Part shown: positions 13,301 through 27,389 of the stretch, piece by piece
How positions within the stretch are numbered: position 1 is the first letter of the stretch
Layout of the letters: each line of letters begins with the position of its first letter
Origin: Dioctria linearis
Lineage: Eukaryota > Arthropoda > Insecta > Diptera > Asilidae
Direction of reading: 5' to 3'
Assembly: GCA_963930735.1 (NCBI GenBank)
Contig: CAWVNZ010000423.1
Span: forward strand, 1-64,000
Length of the DNA stretch: 64,000 nucleotides
The notes under the pieces: model-generated
What the model was told of the DNA's origin: nothing
What the model saw: the letters and a program-made list of their open reading frames with translations, nothing else
Database searches by the model: none
Translations under genes and position numbers: made by a program

Positions 13301-16300
13301 CTTTTCTACAGTAAATTTTTCAAAAAATAATTTTCTACTGTCGCAAATTTTAATTGCGCCAGGGATTGCCTTTTCTACAGTAAATTTTTCAAAAAATAAT
13401 TTTTTACTGTCGCAAATTTTAATTACGCCAGGGATTGCCTTTTCTACAGTAAATTTTTCAAAAATTAATTTTATACTGTCGCAAATTTTAAATACGCCAG
13501 GGATTGCCTCTTCTATAGTAAATTTTGCAAAAAATAATTTTTTACTGTCGCAAATTTTAATTGCGCCAGGGATTGCCTTTTCTATAGTAAATTTTTCACA
13601 AATTAACTTTTTATTGTCGCAAATTTTAATTGCGCCAGGGATTGCCTTTTCTACAGTAAATTTTTCAAAAAATAATTTTTTACTGTCGCAAATTTTAATT
13701 ACGCCTGGAATTGCCTTTTCTATAGTAAATTATTCAAAAAATAATTTTTTACTGTCGCAAATTTTAATTGCGCCAGGGATTGCCTTTTCTATAGTAAATT
13801 ATTCAAAAAAATAATTTTTTACTGTCGCAAATTTTAATTACGCCAGGGATTGCCTTTTCTATAGTAAATTTTTCACAAATTAATTTTTTACTGTCGCAAA
13901 ATTTAATTGCGCCAGGGATTGCCTTTTCTATAGTAAATTTTTCAAAAAATAATTTTTTACTGTCGCGAATTTTAAATACGCCAGGGATTGCCTTTACTAT
14001 AGTAAATTTTGCAGAAAAATATTTTTTTACTGTCGCAAATTGTAACTGCGCCAGGGATTACCTTTTCTATAGTAAATTTTTCAAAAAATAATTTTTGACT
14101 GTCGCAAATTTTAAATCCGCCAGGGATTGCCTTTTCTATAGTAAATTATTCAAAAAATAATTTTTTACTGTCGCAAATTTTAATTGCGCCAGGGATTGCC
14201 TTTTCTACAGTAAATTTTTCAAAAAATAATTTTCCACTGTCGCAAATTTTAATTGCGCCAGGGATTGCCTTTTCTACAGTAAATTTTGCAAAAAATAATT
14301 TTTTACTGTCGCAAATTTTAATTGCGCCAGGGATTGCCTTTTCTTTAGTAAATTTTTCACAAATTAATTTTTTACTGTCGCAAATTTAAAACACGCCAGG
14401 GATTGCCTTTTCTATAGTAAATTATTAAAAAAAAAAATTTACTGTCGCAAATTTTAAATACGCCAGGGATTGCCTTTTCTATAGTAAATTTTGCAAAAAA
14501 ATATTTTTTTACTGTCGCAAGTTTTAATTGCGCCAGGGATTACCTTTTCTATAGTAAATTTTTCACAAATTAATTTTTTACTGTCGCAAATTTTAAATAC
14601 GCCAGGGATTGCCTTTTCTATAGTAAATTATTCAAAAAATAATTTTTTACTGTCGCAAATTTTAATTGCGCCAGGGATTGCCTTTTCTACAGTAAATTTT
14701 TCAAAAAATAATTTTTTACTGTCGCAAATTTTAATTGCGCCAGGGATTGCCTTTTCTATAGTAAATTTTTCAAAAATTAATTTTTTACTGTCGCAAATTT
14801 TAATTAGGCCAGGGATTCCCTTTTCTATAGTAAATTATTCAAAAAATAATTTTGTATTGTCGCAAATTTTAATTACGCCGGGGATTGCCTTTTCTATAGT
14901 AAATTTTTCAAAAATTAATTTTATACTGTCGCAAATTTTAATTGTGCCAGGGATTGCCTTTTCTACAGTAAATTTTTCAAAAAATAATTTTTTACTGTCG
15001 CAAATTTTAATTACGCCAGGGATTGCCTTTTCTATAGTAAATTTTTCAAAAATTAATTTTTTACTGTCGCAAATTTTAAATACGCCAGGGATTGCCTTTT
15101 CTATAGTAAATTTTGCAAAAAACAATTTTTTACTGTCGCAAATTTTAAATACGCCAGGGATTGCCTTTTCTATAGTAAATTATTCAAAAAATAATTTTTT
15201 ACTGTCGCAAATTTTAAATACGCCAGGGATGGGATTTTCTATAGTATATTTTTCACAAATTAATTTTTTACTGTCGCAAATTTTAAATACGCCAGGGATT
15301 GCCTTTTCGATAGTAAATTTTTCAAAAACTAATTTTTTACTGTCGCAAATTTTAATTACGCCAGGGATTGCCTTTTCTATAGTAAATTATTCAAAAAATA
15401 ATTTTTTACTGTGGCAAATTTTAATGCCTTTAATGCCTTTTCTATAGTAAATTTTTCAAAAAATAATTTTTTACTGTCGCAAATTTTAAATCCGCCAGGG
15501 ATTGCCTTTTCTATAGTAAATTATTCAAAAAATAATTTTTTACTGTCGCAAATTTTAATTGCGCCAGGGATTGCCTTTTCTACAGTAAATTTTTAAAAAA
15601 ATAATTTTCTACTTTCGCAAATTTTATTTGCGCCAGGGATTGCCTTTTCTACAGTAAATTTTTCAAAAAATAATTTTTTACTGTCGCAAATTTTAATTAC
15701 GCCAGGGATTGCCTTTTCTACAGTAAATTTTTCAAAAATTAATTTTATACTGTCGCAAATTTTAAATACGCCAGGGATTGCCTCTTCTATAGTAAATTTT
15801 GCAAAAAATAATTTTTTACTGTCGCAAATTTTAATTGCGCCAGGGATTGCCTTTTCTATAGTAAATTTTTCACAAATTAATTTTTTATTGTCGCAAATTT
15901 TAATTGCGCCGGGGATTGCCTTTTCTACAGTAAATTTTTCAAAAAATAATTTTTTACTGTCGCAAATTTTAATTACGCCTGGGACTGCCTTTTCTATAGT
16001 AAATTATTCAAAAAATTATTTTTTACTGTCGCAAATTTTAATTGCGCCAGGGATTGCCTTTTCTATAGTAAATTATTCAAAAAAATAATTTTTTACTGTC
16101 GCAAATTTTAATTACGACAGGGATTGCCTTTTCTATAGTACATTTTGCAGAAAAATAATTTTTTACTGTCGCAAATTGTAACTGCGCCAGGGATTACCTT
16201 TTCTATAGTAAATTTTTCAAAAAATAATTTTTGACTGTCGCAAATTTTAAATCCGCCAGGGATTGCCTTTTCTATAGTAAATTATTCAAAAAATAATTTT

Positions 16301-16574
16301 TTACTGTCGCAAATTTTAATTGCGCCAGGGATTGCATTTTCTACAGTAAATTTTTCAAAAAATAATTTTCCACTGTCGCAAATTTTAATTGCGCCAGGGA
16401 TTGCCTTTTCTACAGTAAATTTTGCAAAAAATAATTTTTTACTGTCGCAAATTTTAATTGCGCCAGGGATTGTCTTTTCTTTAGTAAATTTTTCAAAAAA
16501 TAATTTTTTACTGTCGCAAATTTAAAACACGCCAGGGATTGCCTTTTCTATAGTAAATTATTAAAAAAAAAATT

Positions 16575-19500
16575 TTTACTGTCGCAAATTTTAAATACGC
16601 CAGGGATTGCCTTTTCTATAGTAAATTTTGCAAAAAACAATTTTTCCTGTCGCAAATTTTAAATACGCCAGGGATTGCTTTTTCTATAGTAAATTATTCA
16701 AAAAATAATTTTTTACTGTCGCAAATTTTAAATACGCCAGGGATGGGATTTTCTATAGTAAATTTTTCACAAATTAATTTTTTACTGTCGCAAATTTTAA
16801 ATACGCCAGGGATTGCCTTTTCTATAGTAAATTATTTAAAACTAATTTTTTACTGTGGCAAATTTTAATTGTGCCAGGGATTGCCTTTTCTACAGTAAAT
16901 TTTTCAAAAAATAATTTTTTACTGTCGCAAATTTTAATTCCATAGTAAATTTTTCAAAAACTAATTTTTTACTGTCTCAAATTTTAATTACGCCAGGGAT
17001 TGCCTTTTCTATAGTAAATTATTTAAAAAATAATTTTTTACTGTGGCAAATTTTAATTGTGCCAGGGATTGCCTTTTCTACAGTAAATTTTTCAAAAAAT
17101 AATTTTTTATTGTCGCAAATTTTAATTACGCCAGGGATTGCCTTTTCTATAGTAAATTTTTCAAAAAATAATTTTTTACTGTCGCAAATTTTAAATCCGC
17201 CAGGGATTGCCTTTTCTATAGTAAATTATTCAAAAAATAATTTTTTACTGTCCCAAATTTTAATTGCGCCAGGGATTGCCTTTTCTACAGTAAATTTTTC
17301 AAAAAATAATTTTCTACTGTCGCAAATTTTAATTGCGCCAGGGATTGCCTTTTCTACAGTAAATTTTTCAAAAAATAATTTTTTACTGTCGCAAATTTTA
17401 ATTACGCCAGGAATTGCCTTTTCTACAGTAAATTTTTCAAAAATTAATTTTATACTGTCGCAAATTTTAAATACGCCAGGGATTGCCTCTTCTATAGTAA
17501 ATTTTGCAAAAAATAATTTTTTACTGTCGCAAATTTTAATTGCGCCAGGGATTGCCTTTTCTATAGTAAATTTTTCACAAATTAATTTTTTACTGTCGCA
17601 AATTTTAATTGCGCCAGGGATTGCCTTTTCTACAGTAAATTTTTCAAAAAATAATTTTTTACTGTCGCAAATTTTAATTACGCCTGGGATTGCCTTTTCT
17701 ATAGTAAATTATTCAAAAAATAATTTTTTACTGTCGCAAATTTTAATTGCGCCAGGGATTGCCTTTTCTATAGTAAATTATTCAAAAAAATAATTTTTTA
17801 CTGTCGCAAATTTTAATTACGCCAGGGATTGCCTTTTCTATAGTAAATTTTTCACAAATTAATTTTTTACTGTCGCAAATTTTAATTGCGCCAGGGATTG
17901 CCTTTTCTATAATAAATTTTTCAAAAAATAATTTTTTACTGTCGCGAATTTTAAATACGCCAGGGATTGCCTTTTCTATAGTAAATTTTGCAGAAAAATA
18001 ATTTTTTACTGTCGCAAATTGTAACTGCGCCAGGGATTACCTTTTCTATAGTAAATTTTTCAAAAAATAATTTTTGACTGTCGCAAATTTTAAATCCGCC
18101 AGGGATTGCCTTTTCTATAGTAAATTATTCAAAAAATAATTTTTTACTGTCGCAAATTTTAATTGCGCCAGGGATTGCCTTTTCTACAGTAAATTTTTCA
18201 AAAAATAATTTTCCGCTGTCGCAAATTTTAATTGCGCCAGGGATTGCCTTTGCTACAGTAAATTTTGCAAAAAATAATTTTTTACTGTCGCAAATTTTAA
18301 TTGCGCCAGGGATTGCCTTTTCTTTAGTAAATTTTTCACAAATTAATTTTTTACTGTCGCAAATTTAAAACACGCCAGGGATTGCCTTTTCTATAGTAAA
18401 TTTTGCAAAAAACAATTTTTTACTGTCGCAAATTTTAATTACGCCTGGGATTGCCTTTTCTATAGTAAATTTTTCAAAAAATAATTTTTTACTGTCGCAA
18501 ATTTTAATTACGCCAGGGATTGCCTTTTCTATAGTAAATTTTTCAAAAATTAATTTTTTACTGTCGCAAATTTTAAATACGCCAGGGATTGCCTTTTCTA
18601 TAGTAAATTTTGCAAAAAACAATTCTTTACTGTCGCAAATTTAAAACACGCCAGGAATTGCCTTTTCTATAGTAAATTATTAAAAAAAAAAATTTTTACT
18701 GTCGCAAATTTTAATTGCGCCAGGGATTGCCTTTTCTATAGTAAATTTTTCAAAAATTAATTTTTTACTGTCGCAAATTTTAAATACGCCAGGGATTGCC
18801 TTTTCTATAGTAAATTTTGCAAAAAACAATTTTTTACTGTCGCAAATTTTAATTACGCCTGGGATTGCCCTTTCTATAGTAAATTTTTCAAAAAATAATT
18901 TTTTACTGTCGCAAATTTTAATTACGCCAGGGATTGCCTTTTCTATAGTAAATTTTTCAAAAATTAATTTTTTACTGTCGCAAATTTTAAATACGCCAGG
19001 GATTGCCTTTTCTATAGTAAATTTTGCAAAAACAATTTTTTATTGTCGCAAATTTTAAATACGCCAGGGATTGCCTTTTCTATAGTAAATTATTCAAAAA
19101 ATAATATTTTACTGTCGCAAATTTTAAATACGCCAGGGATGGGATTTTTTATAGTAAATTTTTCACAAATTAATTTTTTACTGTCGCAAATTTTAATTAC
19201 GCCAGGGATTCCCTTTTCTATAGTAAATTATTCAAAAAATAATTTTATACTGTCGCAAATTTTAATTACGCCGGGGATTGCCTTTTCTATAGTAAATTTT
19301 TCAAAAATTAATTTTATACTGTCGCAAATTTTAATTGTGCCAGGGATTGCCTTTTCTACAGTAAATTTTTCAAAAAATAATTTTTTACTGTCGCAAATTT
19401 TAACTACGCCAGGGATTGCCTTTTCTATAGTAAATTTTTCAAAAATTAATTTTTTACTGTCGCAAATTTTAAATACGCCAGGGATTGCCTTTTCTATAGT

Positions 19501-21040
19501 AAATTTTGCAAAAAACAATTTTTTACTGTCGCAAATTTTAAATACGCCAGGGATTGCCTTTTCTATAGTAAATTATTCAAAAAATAATTTTTTACTGTCG
19601 CAAATTTTAAATACGCCAGGGATGGGATTTTCTATAGTAAATTTTTCACAAATTAATTTTTTACTGTCGCAAATTTTAAATACGCCAGGGATTGCCTTTT
19701 CCATAGTAAATTTTTCAAAATCTAATTTTTTACTGTCGCAAATTTTAATTACGCCAGGGATTGCCTTTTCTATAGTAAATTATTCAAAAAATAATTTTTT
19801 ACTGTGGCAAATTTTAATTGTGCCAGGGATTGCCTTTTGTACAGTAAATTTTTCAAAAAATAATTTTTTACTGTCGCAAATTTTAATTACGCCAGGGATT
19901 GCCTTTTCTATAGTAAATTTTTCAAAAAATAATTTTTTACTGTCGCTAATTTTAAATCCGCCAGGGATTGCCTTTTCTATAGTAAATTATTCAAAAAATA
20001 ATTTTTTACTGTCGCAAATTTTAATTGCGCCAGGGATTGCCTTTTCTACAGTAAATTTTTCAAAAAATAATTTTCTACTGTCGCAAATTTTAATTGCGCC
20101 AGGGATTGCCTTTTCTACAGTAAATTTTTCAAAAAATAATTTTTTACTGTCGCAAATTTTAATTACGCCAGGGATTGCCTTTTCTACAGTAAATTTTTCA
20201 AAAATTAATTTTATACTGTCGCAAATTTTAAATACGCCAGGGATTGCCTCTTCTATAGTAAATTTTGCAAAAAATAATTTTTTACTGTCGCAAATTTTAA
20301 TTGCGCCAGGGATTGCCTTTTCTATAGTAAATTTTTCACAAATTAATTTTTTACTGTCGCAAATTTTAATTGCGCCAGGGATTGCCTTTTCTACAGTAAA
20401 TTTTTCAAAAAATAATTTTTTACTGTCGCAAATTTTAATTACGCCTGGGACTGCCTTTTCTATAGTAAATTATTCAAAAAATAATTTTTTACTGTCGCAA
20501 ATTTTAATTGCGCCAGGGATTGCCTTTTCTATAGTAAATTATTCAAACAAATAATTTTTTACTGTCGCAAATTTTAATTACGCCAGGGATTGCCTTTTCT
20601 ATAGTAAATTTTTCACAAATTAATTTTTTACTGTCGCAAATTTTAATTGCGCCAGGGATTGCCTTTTCTATAGTAAATTTTTCAAAAAATATTTTTTTAC
20701 TGTCGCGAATTTTAAATACGCCAGGGATTGCCTTTTCTATAGTAAATTTTTCACAAATTAATTTTTTACTGTCGCAAATTTAAAACACGCCAAGGATTGC
20801 CTTTTCTATAGTAAATTATTAAAAAAAAAATTTTTTACTGTCGCAAATTTTAAATACGCCAGGGATTGCCTTTTCTATAGTAAATTTTGCAAAAAAATAT
20901 TTTTTTACTGTCGCAAGTTTTAATTGCGCCAGGGATTACCTTTTCTATAGTAAATTTTTCACAAATTAATTTTTTACTGTCGCAAATTTTAAATACGCCA
21001 GGGATTGCCTTTTCTATAGTAAATTATTCAAAAAATAATT
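16575..21040. repeat. Large satellite duplication, copy A (offset 5.36 kb)
   Basis: About 4.4 kb matching about 21940-26400 at an offset of 5363-5365 bp. Diagnostic shared variants include GATTGCTTTTTCTATAG (16673 and 22038), the 50-bp monomer AATTCCATAGTAAATT near 16937 and 22302, GTGGCAAATTTTAATTGTG, ATTTTCCGCTGTCGC (18210 and 23575), and TTTTTTATAG after GGGATGGGA (19139 and 24503). It contains the longest open frame of the satellite (19043-20554, 503 codons), considered non-genic. Confidence 0.85.
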
Positions 21041-21189
21041 TTTTACTGTCGCAAATTTTAATTGCGCCAGGGATTGCCTTTTCTACAGTAAATTTTTCAA
21101 AAAATAATTTTTTACTGTCGCAAATTTTAATTGCGCCAGGGATTGCCTTTTCTATAGTAAATTTTTCAAAAATTAATTTTTTACTGTCG

Positions 21190-22155
21190 CAAATTTTAAT
21201 TACGCCAGGGATTCCCTTTTCTATAGTAAATTATTCAAAAAATAATTTTGTACTGTCGCAAATTTTAATTACGCCGGGGATTGCCTTTTCTATAGTAAAT
21301 TTTTCAAAAATTAATTTTATACTGTCGCAAATTTTAATTGTGCCAGGGATTGCCTTTTCTACAGTAAATTTTTCAAAAAATAATTTTTTACTGTCGCAAA
21401 TTTTAATTACGCCAGGGATTGCCTTTTCTATAGTAAATTTTTCAAAAATTAATTTTTTACTGTCGCAAATTTTAAATACGCCAGGGATTGCCTTTTCTAT
21501 AGTAAATTTTGCAAAAAACAATTTTTTACTGTCGCAAATTTTAAATACGCCAGGGATTGCCTCTTCTATAGTAAATTATTCAAAAAATAATTTTTTACTG
21601 TCGCAAATTTTAATTGCGCCAGGGATTGCCTTTTCTACAGTAAATTTTTCAAAAATTAATTTTTTGCTGTCGCAAATTTTAATTACGCCAGGGATTCCCT
21701 TTTCTATAGTAAATTATTCAAAAAATAATTTTGTACTGTCGCAAATTTTAATTACGCCGGGGATTGCCTTTTCTATAGTAAATTTTTCAAAAATTAATTT
21801 TATACTGTCGCAAATTTTAATTGTGCCAGGGATTGCCTTTTCTACAGTAAATTTTTCAAAAAATAATTTTTTACTGTCGCAAATTTTAATTACGCCAGGG
21901 ATTGCCTTTTCTATAGTAAATTTTTCAAAAATTAATTTTTTACTGTCGCAAATTTTAAATACGCCAGGGATTGCCTTTTCTATAGTAAATTTAGCAAAAA
22001 ACAATTTTTTACTGTCGCAAATTTTAAATACGCCAGGGATTGCTTTTTCTATAGTAAATTATTCAAAAAATAATTTTTTACTGTCGCAAATTTTAAATAC
22101 GCCAGGGATGGGATTTTCTATAGTAAATTTTTCACAAACTAATTTTTTACTGTCG
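21190..22155. repeat. Tandem 483-bp (7-monomer) satellite unit
   Basis: Seven monomers at about 21190-21672 are repeated at about 21673-22155, an offset of exactly 483 bp (7 x 69). Marker variants in both: GGGATTCCC, AATTTTGTACTG, GCCGGGGATTG, AATTGTGCC, AATTACGCC, AAACAATTTTTTACTG. The second copy merges into the start of large copy B. Confidence 0.8.
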
Positions 22156-25100
22156 CAAATTTTAAATACGCCAGGGATTGCCTTTTCTATAGTAAATTAT
22201 TTAAAACTAATTTTTTACTGTGGCAAATTTTAATTGTGCCAGGGATTGCCTTTTCTACAGTAAATTTTTCAAAAAATAATTTTTTACTGTCGCAAATTTT
22301 AATTCCATAGTAAATTTTTCAAAAACTAATTTTTCACTGTCGCAAATTTTAATTACGCCAGGGATTGCCTTTTCTATAGTAAATTATTTAAAAAATAATT
22401 TTTTACTGTGGCAAATTTTAATTGTGCCAGGGATTGCCTTTTCTACAGTAAATTTTTCAAAAATAGTTTTTTACTGTCCCAAATTTTAATTACGCCAGGG
22501 ATTGCCTTTTCTATAGTAAATTTTTCAAAAAATAATTTTTTACTGTCGCAAATTTTAAATCCGCCAGGGATTGCCTTTTCTATAGTAAATTATTCAAAAA
22601 ATAATTTTTTACTGTCCCAAATTTTAATTGAGACAGGGATTGCCTTTTCTACAGTAAATTTTTCAAAAAATAATTTTCTACTGTCGCAAATTTTAATTGC
22701 GCCAGGGATTGCCTTTTCTACAGTAAATTTTTCAAAAAATAATTTTTTACTGTCGCAAATTTTAATTACGCCAGGAATTGCCTTTTCTACAGTAAATTTT
22801 TCAAAAATTAATTTTATACTGTCGCAAATTTTAAATACGCCAGGGATTGCCTCTTCTATAGTAAATTTTGCAAAAAATAATTTTTTACTGTCGCAAATTT
22901 TAATTGCGCCAGGGATTGCCTTTTCTATAGTAAATTTTTCACAAATTAATTTTTTACTGTCGCAAATTTTAATTGCGCCAGGGATTGCCTTTTCTACAGT
23001 AAATTTTTCAAAAAATAATTTTTTACTGTCGCAAATTTTAAATACGCTTGGGATTGCCTTTTCTATAGTAAATTATTCAAAAAATAATTTTTTACTGTCG
23101 CAAATTTTAATTGCGCCAGGGATTGCCTTTTCTATAGTAAATTATTCAAAAAAATAATTTTTTACTGTCGCAAATTTTAATTACGCCAGGGATTGCCTTT
23201 TCTATAGTAAATTTTTCACAAATTAATTTTTTACTGTCGCAAATTTTAATTGCGCCAGGGATTGCCTTTTCTATAATAAATTTTTCAAAAAATAATTTTT
23301 TACTGTCGCGAATTTTAAATACGCCAGGGATTGCCTTTTCTATAGTAAATTTTGCAGAAAAATAATTTTTTAATGTCGCAAATTGTAACTGCGCCAGGGA
23401 TTACCTTTTCTATAGTAAATTTTTCAAAAAATAATTTTTGACTGTCGCAAATTTTAAATCCGCCAGGGATTGCCTTTTCTATAGTAAATTATTCAAAAAA
23501 TAATTTTTTACTGTCGCAAATTTTAATTGCGCCAGGGATTGCCTTTTCTACAGTAAATTTTTCAAAAAATAATTTTCCGCTGTCGCAAATTTTAATTGCG
23601 CCAGGGATTGCCTTTTCTACAGTAAATTTTGCAAAAAATAATTTTTTACTGTCGCAAATTTTAATTGCGCCAGGGATTGCCTTTTCTTTAGTAAATTTTT
23701 CACAAATTAATTTTTTACTGTCGCAAATTTAAAACACGCCAGGCATTGCCTTTTCTATAGTAAATTTTGCAAAAAACAATTTTTTACTGTCGCAAATTTT
23801 AATTACGCCTGGGATTGCCTTTTCTATAGTAAATTTTTCAAAAAATAATTTTTTACTGTCGCAAATTTTAATTACGCCAGGGATTGCCTTTTCTATAGTA
23901 AATTTTTCAAAAATTAATTTTTTACTGTCGCAAATTTTAAATACGCCAGGGATTGCCTTTTCTATAGTAAATTTTGCAAAAAACAATTCTTTACTGTCGC
24001 AAATTTAAAACACGCCAGGGATTGCCTTTTCTATAGTAAATTATTAAAAAAAAAAATTTTTACTGTCGCAAATTTTAATTGCGCCAGGGATTGCCTTTTC
24101 TATAGTAAATTTTTCAAAAATTAATTTTTTACTGTCGCAAATTTTAAATACGCCAGGGATTGCCTTTTCTATAGTAAATTTTGCAAAAAACAATTTTTTA
24201 CTGTCGCAAATTTTAATTACGCCTGGGATTGCCTTTTCTATAGTAAATTTTTCAAAAAATAATTTTTTACTGTCGCAAATTTGAATTACGCCAGGGATTG
24301 CCTTTTCTATAGTAAATTTTTCAAAGATTAATTTTTTACTGTCGCAAATTTTAAATACGCCAGGGATTGCCTTTTCTATAGTAAATTTTGCAAAAACAAT
24401 TTTTTATTGTCGCAAATTTTAAATACGCCAGGGATTGCCTTTTCTATAGTAAATTATTCAAAAAATAATATTTTACTGTCGCAAATTTTAAATACGCCAG
24501 GGATGGGATTTTTTATAGTAAATTTTTCACAAATTAATTTTTTACTGTCGCAAATTTTAATTACGCCAGGGATTCCCTTTTCTATAGTAAATTATTCAAA
24601 AAATAATTTTATACTGTCGCAAATTTTAATTACGCCGGGGATTGCCTTTTCTATAGTAAATTTTTCAAAAATTAATTTTATACTGTCGCAAATTTTAATT
24701 GTGCCAGGGATTGCCTTTTCTACAGTAAATTTTTCAAAAAATAATTTTTTACTGTCACAAATTTTAATTACGCCAGGGATTGCCTTTTCTATAGTAAATT
24801 TTTCAAAAATTAATTTTTTACTGTCGCAAATTTTAAATACGCCAGGGATTGCCTTTTCTATAGTAAATTTTGCAAAAAACAATTTTTTACTGTCGCAAAT
24901 TTTAAATACGCCAGGGATTGCCTTTTCTATAGTAAATTATTCAAAAAATAATTTTTTACTGTCGCAAATTTTAAATACGCCAGGGATGGGATTTGCTATA
25001 GTAAATTTTTCACAAATTAATTTTTTACTGTCGCAAATTTTAAATACGCCAGGGATTGCCTTTTCCATAGTAAATTTTTCAAAATCTAATTTTTTACTGT

Positions 25101-26400
25101 CGCAAATTTTAATTACGCCAGGGATTGCCTTTTCTATAGTAAATTATTCAAAAAATAATTTTTTACTGTGGCAAATTTTAATTGTGCCAGGGATTGCCTT
25201 TTGTACAGTAAATTTTTCAAAAAATAAATTTTACTGTCGCAAATTTTAATTACGCCAGGGATTGCCTTTTCTATAGTAAATTTTTCAAAAAATAATTTTT
25301 TACTGTCGCAAATTTTAAATCCGCCAGGGATTGCCTTTTCTATAGTAAATTATTCAAAAAATAATTTTTTACTGTCGCAAATTTTAATTGCGCCAGGGAT
25401 TGCCTTTTCTACAGTAAATTTTTCAAAAAATAATTTTCTACTGTCGCAAATTTTAATTGCGCCAGGGATTGCCTTTTCTACAGTAAATTTTTCAAAAAAT
25501 AATTTTTTACTGTCGCAAATTTTAATTACGCCAGGGATTGCCTTTTCTACAGTAAATTTTTCAAAAATTAATTTTATACTGTCGCAAATTTTAAATACGC
25601 CAGGGATTGCCTCTTCTATAGTAAATTTTGCAAAAAATAATTTTTTACTGTCGCAAATTTTAATTGCGCCAGGGATTGCCTTTTCTATAGTAAATTTTTC
25701 ACATATTAATTTTTTACTGTCGCAAATTTTAATTGCGCCAGGGATTGCCTTTTCTACAGTAAATTTTTCAAAAAATAATTTTTTACTGTCGCAAATTTTA
25801 ATTACGCCTGGGACTGCCTTTTCTATAGTAAATTATTCAAAAAATAATTTTTTACTGTCGCAAATTTTAATTGCGCCAGGGATTGCCTTTTCTATAGTAA
25901 ATTATTCAAAAAAATAATTTTTTACTGTCGCAAATTTTAATTACGCCAGGGATTGCCTTTTCTATAGTAAATTTTTCACAAATTAATTTTTTACTGTCGC
26001 AAATTTTAATTGCGCCAGGGATTGCCTTTTCTATAGTAAATTTTTCAAAAAATATTTTTTTACTGTCGCGAATTTTAAATACGCCAGGGATTGCCTTTTC
26101 TATAGTAAATTTTTCACAAATTAATTTTTTACTGTCGCAAATTTAACACACGCCAGGGATTGCCTTTTCTATAGTAAATTATTAAAAAAAAAATTTTTTA
26201 CTGTCGCAAATTTTAAATACGCCAGGGATTGCCTTTTCTATAGTAAATTTTGCAAAAAAATATTTTTTTACTGTCGCAAGTTTTAATTGCGCCAGGGATT
26301 ACCTTTTCTATAGTAAATTTTTCACAAATTAATTTTTTACTGTCGCAAATTTTAAATACGCCAGGGATTGCCTTTTCTATAGTAAATTATTCAAAAAATA
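21940..26400. repeat. Large satellite duplication, copy B (offset 5.36 kb)
   Basis: Second copy of 16575-21040. Similarity ends near 26400, where copy A continues with a TACAG monomer and copy B with a TATAG monomer. Small differences (for example GAGACAGGG at 22630 and TAATGTCGC at 23372) show independent mutations since duplication. Confidence 0.85.
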
Positions 26401-27199
26401 TTTTTTTACTGTCGCAAATTTTAATTGCGCCAGGGATTGCCTTTTCTATAGTAAATTTTTCAAAAAATAATTTTTTACTGTCGCAAATTTTAAATCCGCC
26501 AGGGATTGCCTTTTCTATAGTAAATTATTCAAAAAATAATTTTTTACTGTCGCAAATTTTAAATACGCCAGGGATTGCCTTTTCTATAGTAAATTTTGCA
26601 AAAAAATATTTTTTTACTGTCGCAAGTTTTAATTGCGCCAGGGATTGCCTTTTCTATATTAAATTTTTCACAAATTAATTTTTTACTGTCGCAAAATTTA
26701 AATACGCCAGGGATTGCCTTTTCTATAGTAAATTATTCAAAAAATATTTTTTTACTGTCGCAAATTTTAATTGCGCCAGGGATTGCCTTTTCTACAGTAA
26801 ATTTTTCAAAAAATAATTTTTTACTGTCGCAAATTTTAATTGCGCCAGGGATTGCCTTTTCTATAGTAAATTTTTCAAAAATTAATTTTTTACTGTCGCA
26901 AATTTTAATTACGCCAGGGATTCCCTTTTCTATAGTAAATTATTCAAAAAATAATTTTGTACTGTCGCAAATTTTAATTACGCCGGGGATTGCCTTTTCT
27001 ATAGTAAATTTTTCAAAAAATAATTTTTTACTGTCGCAAATTTTAAACACGCCAGGGATGGGATTTTCTATAGTAAATTTTTCACAAATTAATTTTTTAC
27101 TGTCGCAAATTTTAAATACGCCAGGGATTGCCTTTTCCATAGTAAATTTTTCAAAAACTAATTTTTTACTGTCGCAAATTTTAAATACGCCAGGGATTG

Positions 27200-27203
27200 C
27201 CTT
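27200..27203. other. Target-site duplication, left copy (CCTT)
   Basis: CCTT sits immediately before the LTR end TGTT and is repeated at 36980-36983 after the other LTR end. Removing the element and one CCTT gives an uninterrupted monomer (GGGATTGCCTTTTCCATAG). A 4-bp duplication is normal for gypsy-type integrases. Confidence 0.9.
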
Positions 27204-27320
27204 TGTTCTGGGTTTTTATGAAATACCCAAGGACTGGGGAGTGCTTTCGACAGAGAAGATCACCAGTCCCAATTTTATTTGTTTAAACACTTTTGTAACT
27301 TTTGTACACTATGTATGAAC

Positions 27321-27326
27321 TTTATT
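27321..27326 (-). promoter_or_regulatory. Candidate polyadenylation signal in the 3' LTR
   Basis: AATAAA on the minus strand (TTTATT on the plus strand) inside the downstream LTR, in the sense of the element. Similar hexamers occur at 27274-27279 and elsewhere in this AT-rich LTR, so which one is used cannot be told from sequence. Confidence 0.3.
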
Positions 27327-27389
27327 AATCAACTTTGTACACTTAATACAACAAATTTTTATTTAACTTTTAGACTTTCTTTTTCTAGA

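Larger units (their letters stand above)
1..27203. repeat. 69-bp tandem satellite array, left block
   Basis: Uninterrupted head-to-tail array. Spacing between successive GTCGC motifs is 69 bp (for example 71 to 140). Each monomer contains, in order, ACTGTCGCAAATTTTAA, a variable four- to six-base segment ending in CGCC, AGGGATTGCCTTTTC, TATAGTAAATT or TACAGTAAATT, and an A-run then T-run block. Common subtypes differ in the segment before CGCC (ATTG, AATA, ATTA or AATC), in TATAG versus TACAG, and in TTTTTCA, TTATTCA or TTTTGCA. A 70-bp subtype carries a seven-A run followed by TATTTTTTTACTGTCGCAAG. Length suggests about 390 monomers. No host gene or RNA gene is seen inside. Orientation and register match the right block, so this was one array before the retroelement landed. 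The satellite family was not recognised. Confidence 0.97.

Noticed and set aside
19043..20554. 503-codon open frame in the satellite (and similar long frames at 53582-55066, 20887-22233 and others)
   Set aside because: It is composed only of 23-residue repeats created by the 69-bp period. Opposite-strand frames are open over the same DNA, many starts need TTG or GTG, and frames end wherever a 68- or 70-bp monomer or the AAATTTAAAACACG subtype occurs. No domain, signal peptide or gene context.
1..27203. CRISPR-like array of regular repeats
   Set aside because: There are no unique spacers; the whole 69-bp unit repeats, and neighbouring DNA is a eukaryotic retroelement with no cas genes.
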